DNA of 53,951 bases from Candidatus Brachybacterium merdavium (GTDB lineage Bacteria; Actinomycetota; Actinomycetes; Actinomycetales; Dermabacteraceae): contig DWZH01000055.1 of NCBI GenBank assembly GCA_019118275.1, positions 1-53,951 of the forward strand, in the 5' to 3' direction. Of the stretch, positions 33,786-41,890 are shown in pieces (position 1 is the stretch's first letter; each line of letters begins with the position of its first letter). Made by a program: the position numbers and the translations under genes. A model generated the notes under the pieces. The model was not told where the DNA came from, made no database searches, and worked only from the letters and a program-made list of their open reading frames with translations.

Positions 33786-34967
33786 TCAGAGCAGGCCCAG
33801 CCGCTCCTTGAGGGCGAGCATGCGCCCCACCGACTCCCGCAGCCGCTGCTCGTGCTCGGGAGCGCCGGCAGCCCAGTCCTCGAGCGCGTCGACGAGCTGG
33901 CCGGTCAGGGACGGATCAGCGGTCAGCACCGCGTCACCTCCCGCCTCCAGGGCGCGCGTGGCCCGCTCGGCCACGGGCACCTCGGCGACGGCGACCGCCG
34001 CACCGATGTCGTCGGTGATCACCAGGCCCTCGAAGCCCAGCTGCCCGCGCAGCAGCTCCTCGACCACCACGGAGGAGAACATCGCCGGCACCCCGTCCTC
34101 GAGCTGCGGGTAGATCGCCGAGGACAGCATCACCAGCCCGGCACCCGCCTCGATCCCGGCCGTGAAGGAGGCCAGGAAGGGATCCTGCGCGGAGGTGACG
34201 TCGTCGATGATCCCCTGGGCCGAGTGGTCGGTGTTCTGCTCCACGCGTCCCAGCCCCGGGAAGTGCTTCAGGGTCGCGGCGGTGCCGGTGTCCGACAGGG
34301 CCTCCACCGCAGCCTCCACGCACTGGCCCACATGCTCGGGATCGGTGCCGAAACCCCGGTCCAGCCCACCGACCGGTTCATTGGCGTCGTCGAGTTCGGG
34401 ATCGACCACGTCGGCCACCGGGGACAGGGCCACGTCGATGCCGCGGGCGGCCAGGTCCTCGCCGATGCTCGTGTATGCCGCGGCCACGGCCTGCGGGCCC
34501 TGGGCGCCGAGCTCCTCGGCCGACTCGGTCCTCCTCGCGGCGTCCCCGCGCAGCATGCGCACCTGACCGCCCTCCTGGTCGACCGCCAGCAGCGGCGGCA
34601 GATCCGGGCGGGATCCCTCTTGAGCGGAGGCCACGGCCTCCTCGACCGCTTCGGCGCTGTCCCAGACCGACAGCAGGAAGAACCCGCCGGCGTGGTGCTC
34701 GCTCAGCAGCTCGGGCTCGATGGCCTCGCCCGCGCCGATGCCCACCAGCACCAGCTGACCGGCGAGCTCGCGAGGCGTGAGCTCTTCCAGCAGCAGTTCG
34801 GCGGCCGACGGGGCCTTCGATGACGGCGAGCTGCTCTGCTGCCCGCCGTCATCGACGGCGCCTCCGCCGTCGGAGGCATCGGGGGCGGGATCGGGATCCT
34901 CCGGCGAGGCGGTGCAGGCGGAGACCGCGGCCGCCGGGGCCAGGGCCAGCAGGTGACGTCGGTGCAT
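33786..34967 (-). CDS. GH3-family lipoprotein (beta-N-acetylhexosaminidase-like)
   Basis: 393 residues. A signal peptide with twin Arg (MHRRHLLALAPAAAVSAC) and lipobox Cys18 is followed by an acidic/Ser linker. The GH3 barrel shows LLAVDQEGGQVRMLRG, ATLKHFPGLGRVEQNTDHS (the KHFPG loop) and the nucleophile Asp in GLVITDDIG. It is similar to LpqI/NagZ-type enzymes that remove GlcNAc from peptidoglycan fragments outside the membrane. ATG 34967 has AACACT 6 nt upstream (leaderless pattern). The open frame continues far upstream, but only as antisense of the next gene. Confidence 0.9.
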   Translation of the reverse strand: MHRRHLLALAPAAAVSACTASPEDPDPAPDASDGGGAVDDGGQQSSSPSSKAPSAAELLLEELTPRELAGQLVLVGIGAGEAIEPELLSEHHAGGFFLLSVWDSAEAVEEAVASAQEGSRPDLPPLLAVDQEGGQVRMLRGDAARRTESAEELGAQGPQAVAAAYTSIGEDLAARGIDVALSPVADVVDPELDDANEPVGGLDRGFGTDPEHVGQCVEAAVEALSDTGTAATLKHFPGLGRVEQNTDHSAQGIIDDVTSAQDPFLASFTAGIEAGAGLVMLSSAIYPQLEDGVPAMFSSVVVEELLRGQLGFEGLVITDDIGAAVAVAEVPVAERATRALEAGGDAVLTADPSLTGQLVDALEDWAAGAPEHEQRLRESVGRMLALKERLGLL

Positions 34968-35036
34968 GAGAGCAGTGTTCCATGCCCGCTTCCGGAGAAA
35001 CGGGCGCCCGGTGAGGTGGCAGGAGCCGACCGCGAT

Positions 35037-35042
35037 TAGGGT
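35037..35042 (+). promoter_or_regulatory. -10 element (TAGGGT) for a leaderless prolyl oligopeptidase transcript
   Basis: TAGGGT ends 6 nt before ATG 35049. This is the fourth good instance in the window of TANNNT-6-start and drives the three-gene peptidase operon. Confidence 0.55.
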
Positions 35043-35048
35043 GAGGTC

Positions 35049-37244
35049 ATGACTTCCGCGACCTCGAGCAGTTCCACCACCTCCCAGCTGCCGGCCTCCG
35101 ACGGCTCCTCCGACCCTCATCAGTGGCTCGAGGAGGTCACCGGGGAGGAGGCGCTGGCCTGGGTGAGCGAGCGCAATCAGCGCGCGGAGGCGGAGCTGGA
35201 GGCGGTGGCCGATCCCGCAGCGCCGCAGGGACCTCCGCTGGCCGAGACCCTGCAGCGCGAGATCCGCGAGATCCTCGACGCGAAGGACAAGATCCCCGGG
35301 GTCATCAAGCGCGGCGACCACCTCTACAACTTCTGGACCGACGCCGATCACGAACGCGGACTGTGGCGGCGTACCACGCTGGACTCCTACCGCAGCGAGG
35401 ACCCGCAGTGGGAGATCCTGTTGGATGTCGACGCGCTCAACGCCGCCGAGGACGAGGACTGGGTCTGGCACGGCGCTCGCCTGCTGCGCCCGGCCGGCCT
35501 GGCCGAGGGCGAGCCCTACCGGCGCGCCCTGATCGACCTCTCCCACGGCGGCTCCGACGCCGACGTCACCCGCGAATTCGACCTGGAGACCCTCGAGTTC
35601 GTGCCCGAGTCCGACGGCGGATTCGTGCGACCCGAGGCCAAGGGCTCGGTGAGCTGGATCGACGAGGACACCGTGTGGGTGGCCACCGACTTCGGTGAAG
35701 GCACCCTGACCACCTCCGGATATCCGCGGCAGGCGCGGCTGTGGCGCCGCGGCACCGCGATGGGGCAGGCACAGCTGGTGTTCGAGGCCGCGGAGACGGA
35801 CATGAGCGTGTTCGTGGGCCACGACTCCACCCCCGGCTGGGAACGCGACTGGGTGGTGCAGATGCACGCTTTCTACGACACCTCGCTGCACCTGGTGGAT
35901 CGCAGCCAGTCACCGCCCGCGCTGACCAGGATCGAGGTCCCTCGCGACCTCGAGGCCAACGCCCACCGCGACCTGGGCATCTTCTCCCCCCGCAGCGACT
36001 GGGAGATCGCCGGCTCCACCTATCCCGCCGGCTCCCTGGTGGTCGGGGACTTCGCGTCCTTCCTGCGCGGCGAGCCCGAGCTGACCATGTTGTTCGAGCC
36101 TACGCCAACCTCCTCGCTGGCCGATATGACCATCACCCGCAACACCGTGGTGCTGTCGATCCTCGACGACGTGATCCACCGTCTCGAGGTCCATACCCGG
36201 GACGCGCACGGCGCCTGGGTGCGCCGTGACCTCTACCCGGAGCTGCGCGGCTCCCTGGGCGTGGCCGCCGTCGACTCCGACGAGAACGACGAGATCTGGG
36301 TGACCGCCACCGACTTCATCGAGCCGACCACGCTGCTGCTGGGCGACCTGGCCGATGTCCCCGACGGCGGGGACCCGGACGGACCGGAGCTGATCAAGTC
36401 CACACCCGCACGGTTCGACGCGCGCGGCCTGGACGTGGTCCAGCACTTCGCCACCAGCGACGACGGCACCCGGGTGCCCTACTTCGAGATCTCCGGGAAG
36501 GACGCCGCGGCCAGGGGCACAGATGGTCCCGCCCCGACCCTGCTGTTCGGCTACGGCGGCTTCGAGATCTCCTTGACCCCCGGCTACCTGGGAGCGATCG
36601 GCAAGGCGTGGCTGGAGCGCGGCGGAACCTATGTGCTGGCCAACATCCGCGGCGGCGGCGAGTACGGGCCCCGCTGGCACCAGGCGGCGCTGAAGGAGAA
36701 CCGGCACCGCGCCTACGAGGACTTCTCCTCCGTCGCCCGCGACCTCATCGAGCGCGGTGTCACCGACCGCGACCACCTGGCGGTGCGCGGCGGCTCCAAC
36801 GGCGGCCTGCTGACCGGCAACATGGTCACCAGGTACCCCGAACTGTTCGGGGCTGTCGTCATCCAGGTGCCGCTTTTGGACATGAAGCGCTACAGCCACC
36901 TGCTGGCCGGCTATTCCTGGATGGCCGAGTTCGGCGATCCGGACACCGAGGACTGGGAGTTCATCCGCACCTTCAGCCCCTACCACCTGCTGCGCGAGGA
37001 CCCCGACCAGCCCTACCCGCCGACCTTCCTGCTGACCTCCACCCGCGATGACCGGGTCCATCCCGGCCACGCCCGCAAGTTCGCCGCCGCCATGGAATCC
37101 CTCGGGGCCGACGTGCGCTCCTGGGAGAACATCGAGGGCGGCCACGGAGGCGCAGCCACCAACGAGCAGGCCGCCCGGATGAACGCCCTGATGTACACCT
37201 TCCTGTGGAACACCATCGGCACGGACGACAGGTCGCCCCGATGA
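35049..37244 (+). CDS. Prolyl oligopeptidase family serine peptidase
   Basis: 731 residues, S9A family. The N-terminal part is a seven-bladed propeller, and a QWLEEVTGEEALAWVSERN start is typical. The C-terminal hydrolase has Ser583 (VRGGSNGGLLTG), Asp668 (STRDDRVHPGHARKF) and His699 (IEGGHGGAATNEQ). It cuts short peptides, often after Pro; no signal peptide, so it is cytosolic. Its last bases overlap the DinB-like gene (ATGA), and an alpha/beta hydrolase follows, which suggests a peptide- or amide-processing operon. Confidence 0.95.
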   Translation: MTSATSSSSTTSQLPASDGSSDPHQWLEEVTGEEALAWVSERNQRAEAELEAVADPAAPQGPPLAETLQREIREILDAKDKIPGVIKRGDHLYNFWTDADHERGLWRRTTLDSYRSEDPQWEILLDVDALNAAEDEDWVWHGARLLRPAGLAEGEPYRRALIDLSHGGSDADVTREFDLETLEFVPESDGGFVRPEAKGSVSWIDEDTVWVATDFGEGTLTTSGYPRQARLWRRGTAMGQAQLVFEAAETDMSVFVGHDSTPGWERDWVVQMHAFYDTSLHLVDRSQSPPALTRIEVPRDLEANAHRDLGIFSPRSDWEIAGSTYPAGSLVVGDFASFLRGEPELTMLFEPTPTSSLADMTITRNTVVLSILDDVIHRLEVHTRDAHGAWVRRDLYPELRGSLGVAAVDSDENDEIWVTATDFIEPTTLLLGDLADVPDGGDPDGPELIKSTPARFDARGLDVVQHFATSDDGTRVPYFEISGKDAAARGTDGPAPTLLFGYGGFEISLTPGYLGAIGKAWLERGGTYVLANIRGGGEYGPRWHQAALKENRHRAYEDFSSVARDLIERGVTDRDHLAVRGGSNGGLLTGNMVTRYPELFGAVVIQVPLLDMKRYSHLLAGYSWMAEFGDPDTEDWEFIRTFSPYHLLREDPDQPYPPTFLLTSTRDDRVHPGHARKFAAAMESLGADVRSWENIEGGHGGAATNEQAARMNALMYTFLWNTIGTDDRSPR

Positions 37245-37891
37245 GCCCCGCGGACCGTCCGGACCCGTCGCCGGAGCCCCTGCCGGACGACCCGGACGGG
37301 TCCGCCCCCGGACCGCCGGAGCCCGAGGACCTCGACGTGCTGGTCGACCGGCTGGCCGCCGAGCAGGCACGACAGTCGGAGGCGGCCCCCGAGCAGGGCC
37401 CCGGCTCCGCGCTGCTGGCCGAGGAGATGACCACCCTGCTGAGCATCCTGGACGGTCAGCGCGAGGCCGTGGCCCGCAAGGTCGACGGCCTCGACGACGG
37501 TCAGGCCTCCGGGCGCATGGTGGCATCGGCCACCACCGTCACCGGCATCATCCGCCACCTGGCCGACACCGAACGTTTCTGGTTCCGCGAGGTGGTGGGC
37601 GGCCTGCCCGGGGCGGAGGCCGGCTACCGCTGGTTCGATGAGCATGACCATGACGCCGAATGGCGGCTGGAACCCGGTGCCTCCCTGAGCGAGGCCCTCG
37701 CGGACTACACCGCCGCCTGCGAGCACTCCCGCGCGCAGATCGCGGGCCGCAGCGGCGAGGAGGAGGTGCGTGCGCTGCGCGAGGTGCGCACGGTGCGCTG
37801 GGTGGTGACCCACATGATCGCCGAGACCTCCCGCCACCTGGGGCACCTGGACGTGCTCACCGAGCTGCTCGACGGCCGGACCGGGGTCTGA
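37241..37891 (+). CDS. DinB/DUF664-like four-helix protein
   Basis: 216 residues. A Pro/Asp-rich N-terminus of about 35 residues precedes a DinB-type bundle: TTLLSILDGQREAVARKVDG, TTVTGIIRHLADTERFWFRE, and the final metal-ligand helix VVTHMIAETSRHLGHLDVL. The His positions (IRHLADTE; MIAETSRHLGH) fit the family's metal site. Relatives act as thiol-dependent transferases (mycothiol or bacillithiol), but the specific function is unknown. It is translationally coupled to the peptidase (ATGA) and ends 7 bases before the hydrolase gene. Confidence 0.87.
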   Translation: MSPADRPDPSPEPLPDDPDGSAPGPPEPEDLDVLVDRLAAEQARQSEAAPEQGPGSALLAEEMTTLLSILDGQREAVARKVDGLDDGQASGRMVASATTVTGIIRHLADTERFWFREVVGGLPGAEAGYRWFDEHDHDAEWRLEPGASLSEALADYTAACEHSRAQIAGRSGEEEVRALREVRTVRWVVTHMIAETSRHLGHLDVLTELLDGRTGV

Positions 37892-37898
37892 GCGCCCC

Positions 37899-39314
37899 AT
37901 GAGAAGCCGACTCGACCTCATCGGACGCTCCGGGCAGGACGAGCTGCTGTCGATCCGCAACGACCTGATGACGGTCTACCGCGAGATCTCCGCCGACGAC
38001 GACCGGCTGTTCCCCCTGCGTTACGCCCGCGCGATCCCGCGCCGCCCGGACTCCGCGCGGGGCCGGGGAGCGCCGTCCGAGGGCACGGGCGCCGGGGCGG
38101 GCGGTCCCCGGCGGGGACCGGAGGCGGTCGCGGCGCCGCAGGTGCCGGTGCTGGTGATCCCCGGCGGCCCCGGCACCGCCTCGGTGCTGCCCTTCGACCC
38201 GCTGCGGCGCAGCCTGGCCGCCCGCGGCCTGGACGTGCTGATGATGGAGCACCGCGGCGTGGGCCTGTCCCGTCTCGATGCGGAAGGTCACGATCTACCG
38301 CGCGAGGCGATGCGCGTGCGCGAGGTGATCGCCGACCTGGTCGCCGTGCTCGACCACGCGCGAGTGGATCGTGTGGCCGTCTACGGCAGCGACTACGGCG
38401 CCTATCTCGCCCAGGCGCTGGCGGCCCTGCACCCCGAGCGGGTGCATTCACTCGTGCTCGACTCCCCGCTGACCAGCGCCGAGGACGAGAAGATCGGGCA
38501 GCGGAGTTTCCGCGAGGCCTACTGGGAGGGCGCGGTGCCCGCCATCTCCTCCACGGCCGCGGTGCTGCGCCGTCTGATCGAGGACGGCGTGGTCGAGGCC
38601 CATCAGGCCGGGCCCGTGGTCCTCGCCGTCCACGACCACGGCGGGCCGGCGGCGGTGCGGGATCTGGTGGACCTGCTCGTGCTGGGCCGCGGGCAGCTGA
38701 CCTGGAACAGTGTCCGCCAGGTGCTGACCCAGGGATGGCTGCAGTCGACCCCGTACGTGATCGAGCACGATCTGGTCTCCTCGATCTCCCACACCGAGCT
38801 GGGCCGGGGTAGGTACGCCGACGGCGGCCCGCTCGATCCGCTGGCCCTGGCGCGAGAGCAGTCCCGCGGCGTGCCCGCCTTCCACGGTGAGGATCTGGAT
38901 CTGCACGCCCTGTCGCGCACCATCACCGCCCCCACCCTGGTGATCAGCGGGGCACTGGACCTGATCAGCCCGCCGCCCATCGCCCGCGATCTCACCATGC
39001 GCATCCCCGATGCCCGGCTGCTGGAGATCTCCGGCGCCGGGCACTCCATGCTGGACTCGCGCAGCCAGATCGCGCAGATCGCGGCCTGGTGGAGCGCCTG
39101 CGGGACCTCCCACCTACTGCCGGGCTTCGCGAGCAGACTGGCAGGACTGCCACCCACGGCCACCGATCAGACCGTCACCCGCGGCCTGCGCCTGGCGCTG
39201 GCCGCCGAGCGCTACTCGCCGTGGCGGCTGTGGATAGAATCCGCCCGCACCAAGCGGGGACAGGCCCAGGTGGACCCCACGGCACGCCGCACCCGCAAGG
39301 TGCGCATCGACTGA
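37899..39314 (+). CDS. Alpha/beta hydrolase, proline-iminopeptidase-like, with Asp at the nucleophile site
   Basis: 471 residues. The oxyanion loop VIPGGPGTASVLPF and the fold resemble proline iminopeptidase-type hydrolases. The nucleophile elbow reads VYGSDYGAYLAQ: family members have Ser where this has Asp165. The rest of the triad is present: Asp354 (SGALDLISPP) and His382 (GAGHSMLDS). Asp nucleophiles are found in haloalkane dehalogenases and epoxide hydrolases. A basic tail ends in ARRTRKVRID. It is the third gene of the peptidase operon. Function could be hydrolytic by a different mechanism, or non-enzymatic. Confidence 0.88.
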   Translation: MRSRLDLIGRSGQDELLSIRNDLMTVYREISADDDRLFPLRYARAIPRRPDSARGRGAPSEGTGAGAGGPRRGPEAVAAPQVPVLVIPGGPGTASVLPFDPLRRSLAARGLDVLMMEHRGVGLSRLDAEGHDLPREAMRVREVIADLVAVLDHARVDRVAVYGSDYGAYLAQALAALHPERVHSLVLDSPLTSAEDEKIGQRSFREAYWEGAVPAISSTAAVLRRLIEDGVVEAHQAGPVVLAVHDHGGPAAVRDLVDLLVLGRGQLTWNSVRQVLTQGWLQSTPYVIEHDLVSSISHTELGRGRYADGGPLDPLALAREQSRGVPAFHGEDLDLHALSRTITAPTLVISGALDLISPPPIARDLTMRIPDARLLEISGAGHSMLDSRSQIAQIAAWWSACGTSHLLPGFASRLAGLPPTATDQTVTRGLRLALAAERYSPWRLWIESARTKRGQAQVDPTARRTRKVRID

Positions 39315-39332
39315 GTCGCCCGCAGCTGCCGC

Positions 39333-40766
39333 CTACGGGCGGCACGCCACCGAGAAGCCGCCTTCGTCGTAGGTGGTCGAGTACTCCGCTCCCCACCGCT
39401 GCTGGGCCCACACCGCGATATCCGGGGAGGGCCGACTGCTCCATGAGAACGAGTACTCATCGGCCAGCACGCAGTCCGGCACCCGCTGATTGGGGCCGTG
39501 CAGCCACTGCACCTCATGATCCGGGACGGCCGGGGCCAGCAGGGTGATGTCGACCGCGAGCACGGAGCCGTCGGGCACGGCCTCGAGAGCCTCCTGCGCG
39601 GGCTGGGCCCTCCAGGTCAGCTCCCACCTCTGCGGCCGCACCAGGTCCGCCAGCGGCATCGAGCTGCCCAGCACCAGCGTGACCACCGCCGAGGCCGCCA
39701 CCGCGGTGACCCGCACGGCCCGGGACGGCACCGGCGCATCGCTGCGCAGCCACGCGCCCGCCCGCCCGCTGCGGCGGTCCCCGAGCGCATCGAGCATGGC
39801 AGCCAGCGCGATCGGCATCAGCACCGCGTCGTAGTGCCACGACCATCCCCAGTAGAATTCGACCGTGCCGGCGAAGCGCCACGCCAGGGTGGGCAGCATC
39901 ATCCAGACCACGGGTGAGCGGGCACCGATCACCCCGGCGGCCAGCAGCAGCATCCCCAGTGTCAGCCACTTCACCGGGGGCCAGAAGATCTCCAGCGGCG
40001 AGCCGAGGTTGTCGGTGTAGTCGTACTGACCGCCCGCGTTCAGCAGCGGCAGGATCAGGAAGGTCGACACCAGGAACCAACCCGCCCCCCAGCAGACCAG
40101 CCCTGCCCCCTCGAGGCGGTGGGAGCGTTGCCGCAGCGCGATGATCACCCCCAGCACGGCGACCGTCAGACCCAGGTCCTCCTTGACCAGCACCAGCGGC
40201 GCCGCCCACGCGACCGTCGCCGCCACCCGCCCCCGCAGCAGGGCGGTCAGCGACAGCGCCAGCAGCGGGACCGCGAAGGCGATCTCATGGAACTGCACGG
40301 CCATCGCCGCCTGCAGTCCGAAGGAGAACACGTAGGCCGCCCCGGCGGCCGACCCCAGGCCCGGGCCCAGCCGGTCGATGGCGAGCCTGGTCAGCGGGAC
40401 CGCGGAGACCCCGAGCAGCAGCGCCTGCATCCACAGCAGCGCCAGACCCGACGGCCACACCCACCACACCGGCGCCAGCAGCACCAGGATCGGGTGGAAA
40501 TGGTCGCCCAGCAGGTTCACCGCATCGCCCTTGATGGGCACGATCGGGGCATCCAGGCCGCCGTACGCCTTGGCGAGCTGGGTGAAGATCCCCAGGTCCC
40601 AGGACGGAGCCACCAGATTGCGCCACTGCTGGGTGCCGAGCAGCCCGTAGGCGAGACTCGCCAGCGCGGCCAGGAGCCAGGGCACCACGCGACGGGCACG
40701 ACCGGGCGCAGGAGCGGCGACCCGGGCGTGCTCGACCCTCGAGGGTGCCTTGGATGCCGTGCTCAC
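39333..40766 (-). CDS. DUF2079 multi-pass membrane protein
   Basis: 477 residues with about ten TM helices. DUF2079 marks are WDLGIFTQLAKAYGGLDAPI, NLLGDHFHPILVLLAPVWW, FHEIAFAVPLLALSLTALL and DLGLTVAVLGVIIALRQRS; a C-terminal outer domain contains DEYSFSWSSRPSPDIAVW. The family resembles GT-C-type membrane glycosyltransferases, but no reaction is established. GTG 40766 overlaps the stop of the sialidase gene (GTGA), so it is co-translated as the last gene of the sialic acid operon. Homology starts at this GTG, not further upstream. Confidence 0.87.
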   Translation of the reverse strand: MSTASKAPSRVEHARVAAPAPGRARRVVPWLLAALASLAYGLLGTQQWRNLVAPSWDLGIFTQLAKAYGGLDAPIVPIKGDAVNLLGDHFHPILVLLAPVWWVWPSGLALLWMQALLLGVSAVPLTRLAIDRLGPGLGSAAGAAYVFSFGLQAAMAVQFHEIAFAVPLLALSLTALLRGRVAATVAWAAPLVLVKEDLGLTVAVLGVIIALRQRSHRLEGAGLVCWGAGWFLVSTFLILPLLNAGGQYDYTDNLGSPLEIFWPPVKWLTLGMLLLAAGVIGARSPVVWMMLPTLAWRFAGTVEFYWGWSWHYDAVLMPIALAAMLDALGDRRSGRAGAWLRSDAPVPSRAVRVTAVAASAVVTLVLGSSMPLADLVRPQRWELTWRAQPAQEALEAVPDGSVLAVDITLLAPAVPDHEVQWLHGPNQRVPDCVLADEYSFSWSSRPSPDIAVWAQQRWGAEYSTTYDEGGFSVACRP

Positions 40767-41890
40767 GGGACGAGGGTATCGGCCTCCAGACGGGCGAAGC
40801 GGATCTCGCGCGCCTCCACCTCCCAGATGATGCCGATGGCGCCATCGTCGAGCGCCTGCACCACCGAGTAGTCCAGCGGCCCCGGCTCGGACACCAACGA
40901 CTCCGCCCAGGTGCAGCCGTCGTCGCCCGACACGCTCACGGTGCCGCGCCGGCGCGCGAAGGCGTCCCAGGTGTTCGTCAGCAGCAGCACCTGCGCCCGC
41001 GGGTCCTCGGGCGGGACCTCGGGGAACTGCCGCGCCAGCTGGGCGTTGTTTCCCGGGTCCAGGAACTGCTCGTCGACGCCATGGTCGGTCCAGCTCAGCC
41101 CGCCGTCGGTCGAGACCGCCACCCGGCGGTGCCCACCGCGCGCGTGGTCGCGGGAGTTCAGCAGCACCCGACCGTCGGAGAGCTCCGCGATGGTGGTCTC
41201 GTCCATGTCCCGGCCGACCGGATCGCCCCGCTGCCACGTCCGGCCATGGTCATCGGAGAACAGGACGTAGGAGCGCACCACCTGCTGCTCGCCAGGCCGG
41301 CCGTCGGCCCAGAACCAGCCGCAGTACGGCTGCAGCAGCCGGCCGGCATGCTCTCCGCGGCGCAGCTGGATCCCGGCCCCCGAGGTCGGGAAGGCGGTGC
41401 GCACCAGCTCCGGCGGGGCGGCGATCGCGGTGACAGAGCGGTGGGTCCAGCTGCGACCCTGGTCGTCACTGGTGCCCACGACCGAGCCGAGCACGTCCCG
41501 GTCGGTGTCATCGGTGCCCGCCACCGCATCCCAGACCCCGCGGTCCTTGGCATAGCTGTAGAACACGTGCACCGCACCGGTGAGCCGGTCGTGGATGTAG
41601 CTGGGGTCGCAGAACCAGTGCCGGCCCTCACGGTCCGCGTCCCGCAGCGACTCGAAGGGACCCCAGGTGCGGCCACCGTCCAGCGAGCGCCGCTGCAGCA
41701 GCCCGGTGGGGTCCGGGACATCCTGCCCGGTCTCGCGCCCGTCGAAGGCGGCCAGCAGGTGGCCCTCGCCCAGGTGGACCAGTCCCACGATCCGGTAGCG
41801 GGGCCAGGGCCCCTCGCCGGCGCGGGCCAGGACCTGGTGCGGGACCGGCGCGTCCGGCACCGGCAGCGGCGTATGGCCGAGATCGATCAT
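40763..41890 (-). CDS. Sialidase (GH33), no export signal
   Basis: 375 residues, NedA-like six-bladed propeller. Arg of the RIP site (RYRIVGLVHL), the acid/base Asp in RETGQDVPDPTGLLQRRS, Glu in MDETTIAELSDG, Arg in LLNSRDHAR, Arg in DPGNNAQLARQFP, and Tyr in PLDYSVVQ are all present. Asp-boxes include SLDGGRTW, SDDQGRSW, SDDHGRTW and STDGGLSW. The N-terminus (MIDLGHTPLPVPDAPV) has no signal, so the protein should be cytosolic and act on imported sialosides. It is a tandem paralogue of the exported sialidase upstream, which it overlaps by 4 bases. Confidence 0.92.
   Translation of the reverse strand: MIDLGHTPLPVPDAPVPHQVLARAGEGPWPRYRIVGLVHLGEGHLLAAFDGRETGQDVPDPTGLLQRRSLDGGRTWGPFESLRDADREGRHWFCDPSYIHDRLTGAVHVFYSYAKDRGVWDAVAGTDDTDRDVLGSVVGTSDDQGRSWTHRSVTAIAAPPELVRTAFPTSGAGIQLRRGEHAGRLLQPYCGWFWADGRPGEQQVVRSYVLFSDDHGRTWQRGDPVGRDMDETTIAELSDGRVLLNSRDHARGGHRRVAVSTDGGLSWTDHGVDEQFLDPGNNAQLARQFPEVPPEDPRAQVLLLTNTWDAFARRRGTVSVSGDDGCTWAESLVSEPGPLDYSVVQALDDGAIGIIWEVEAREIRFARLEADTLVP

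Noticed and set aside
34968-35891. N-terminal extension of the GH3 lipoprotein frame on the minus strand
   Set aside because: It is antisense to the prolyl oligopeptidase gene. The signal peptide and lipobox start at ATG 34967.
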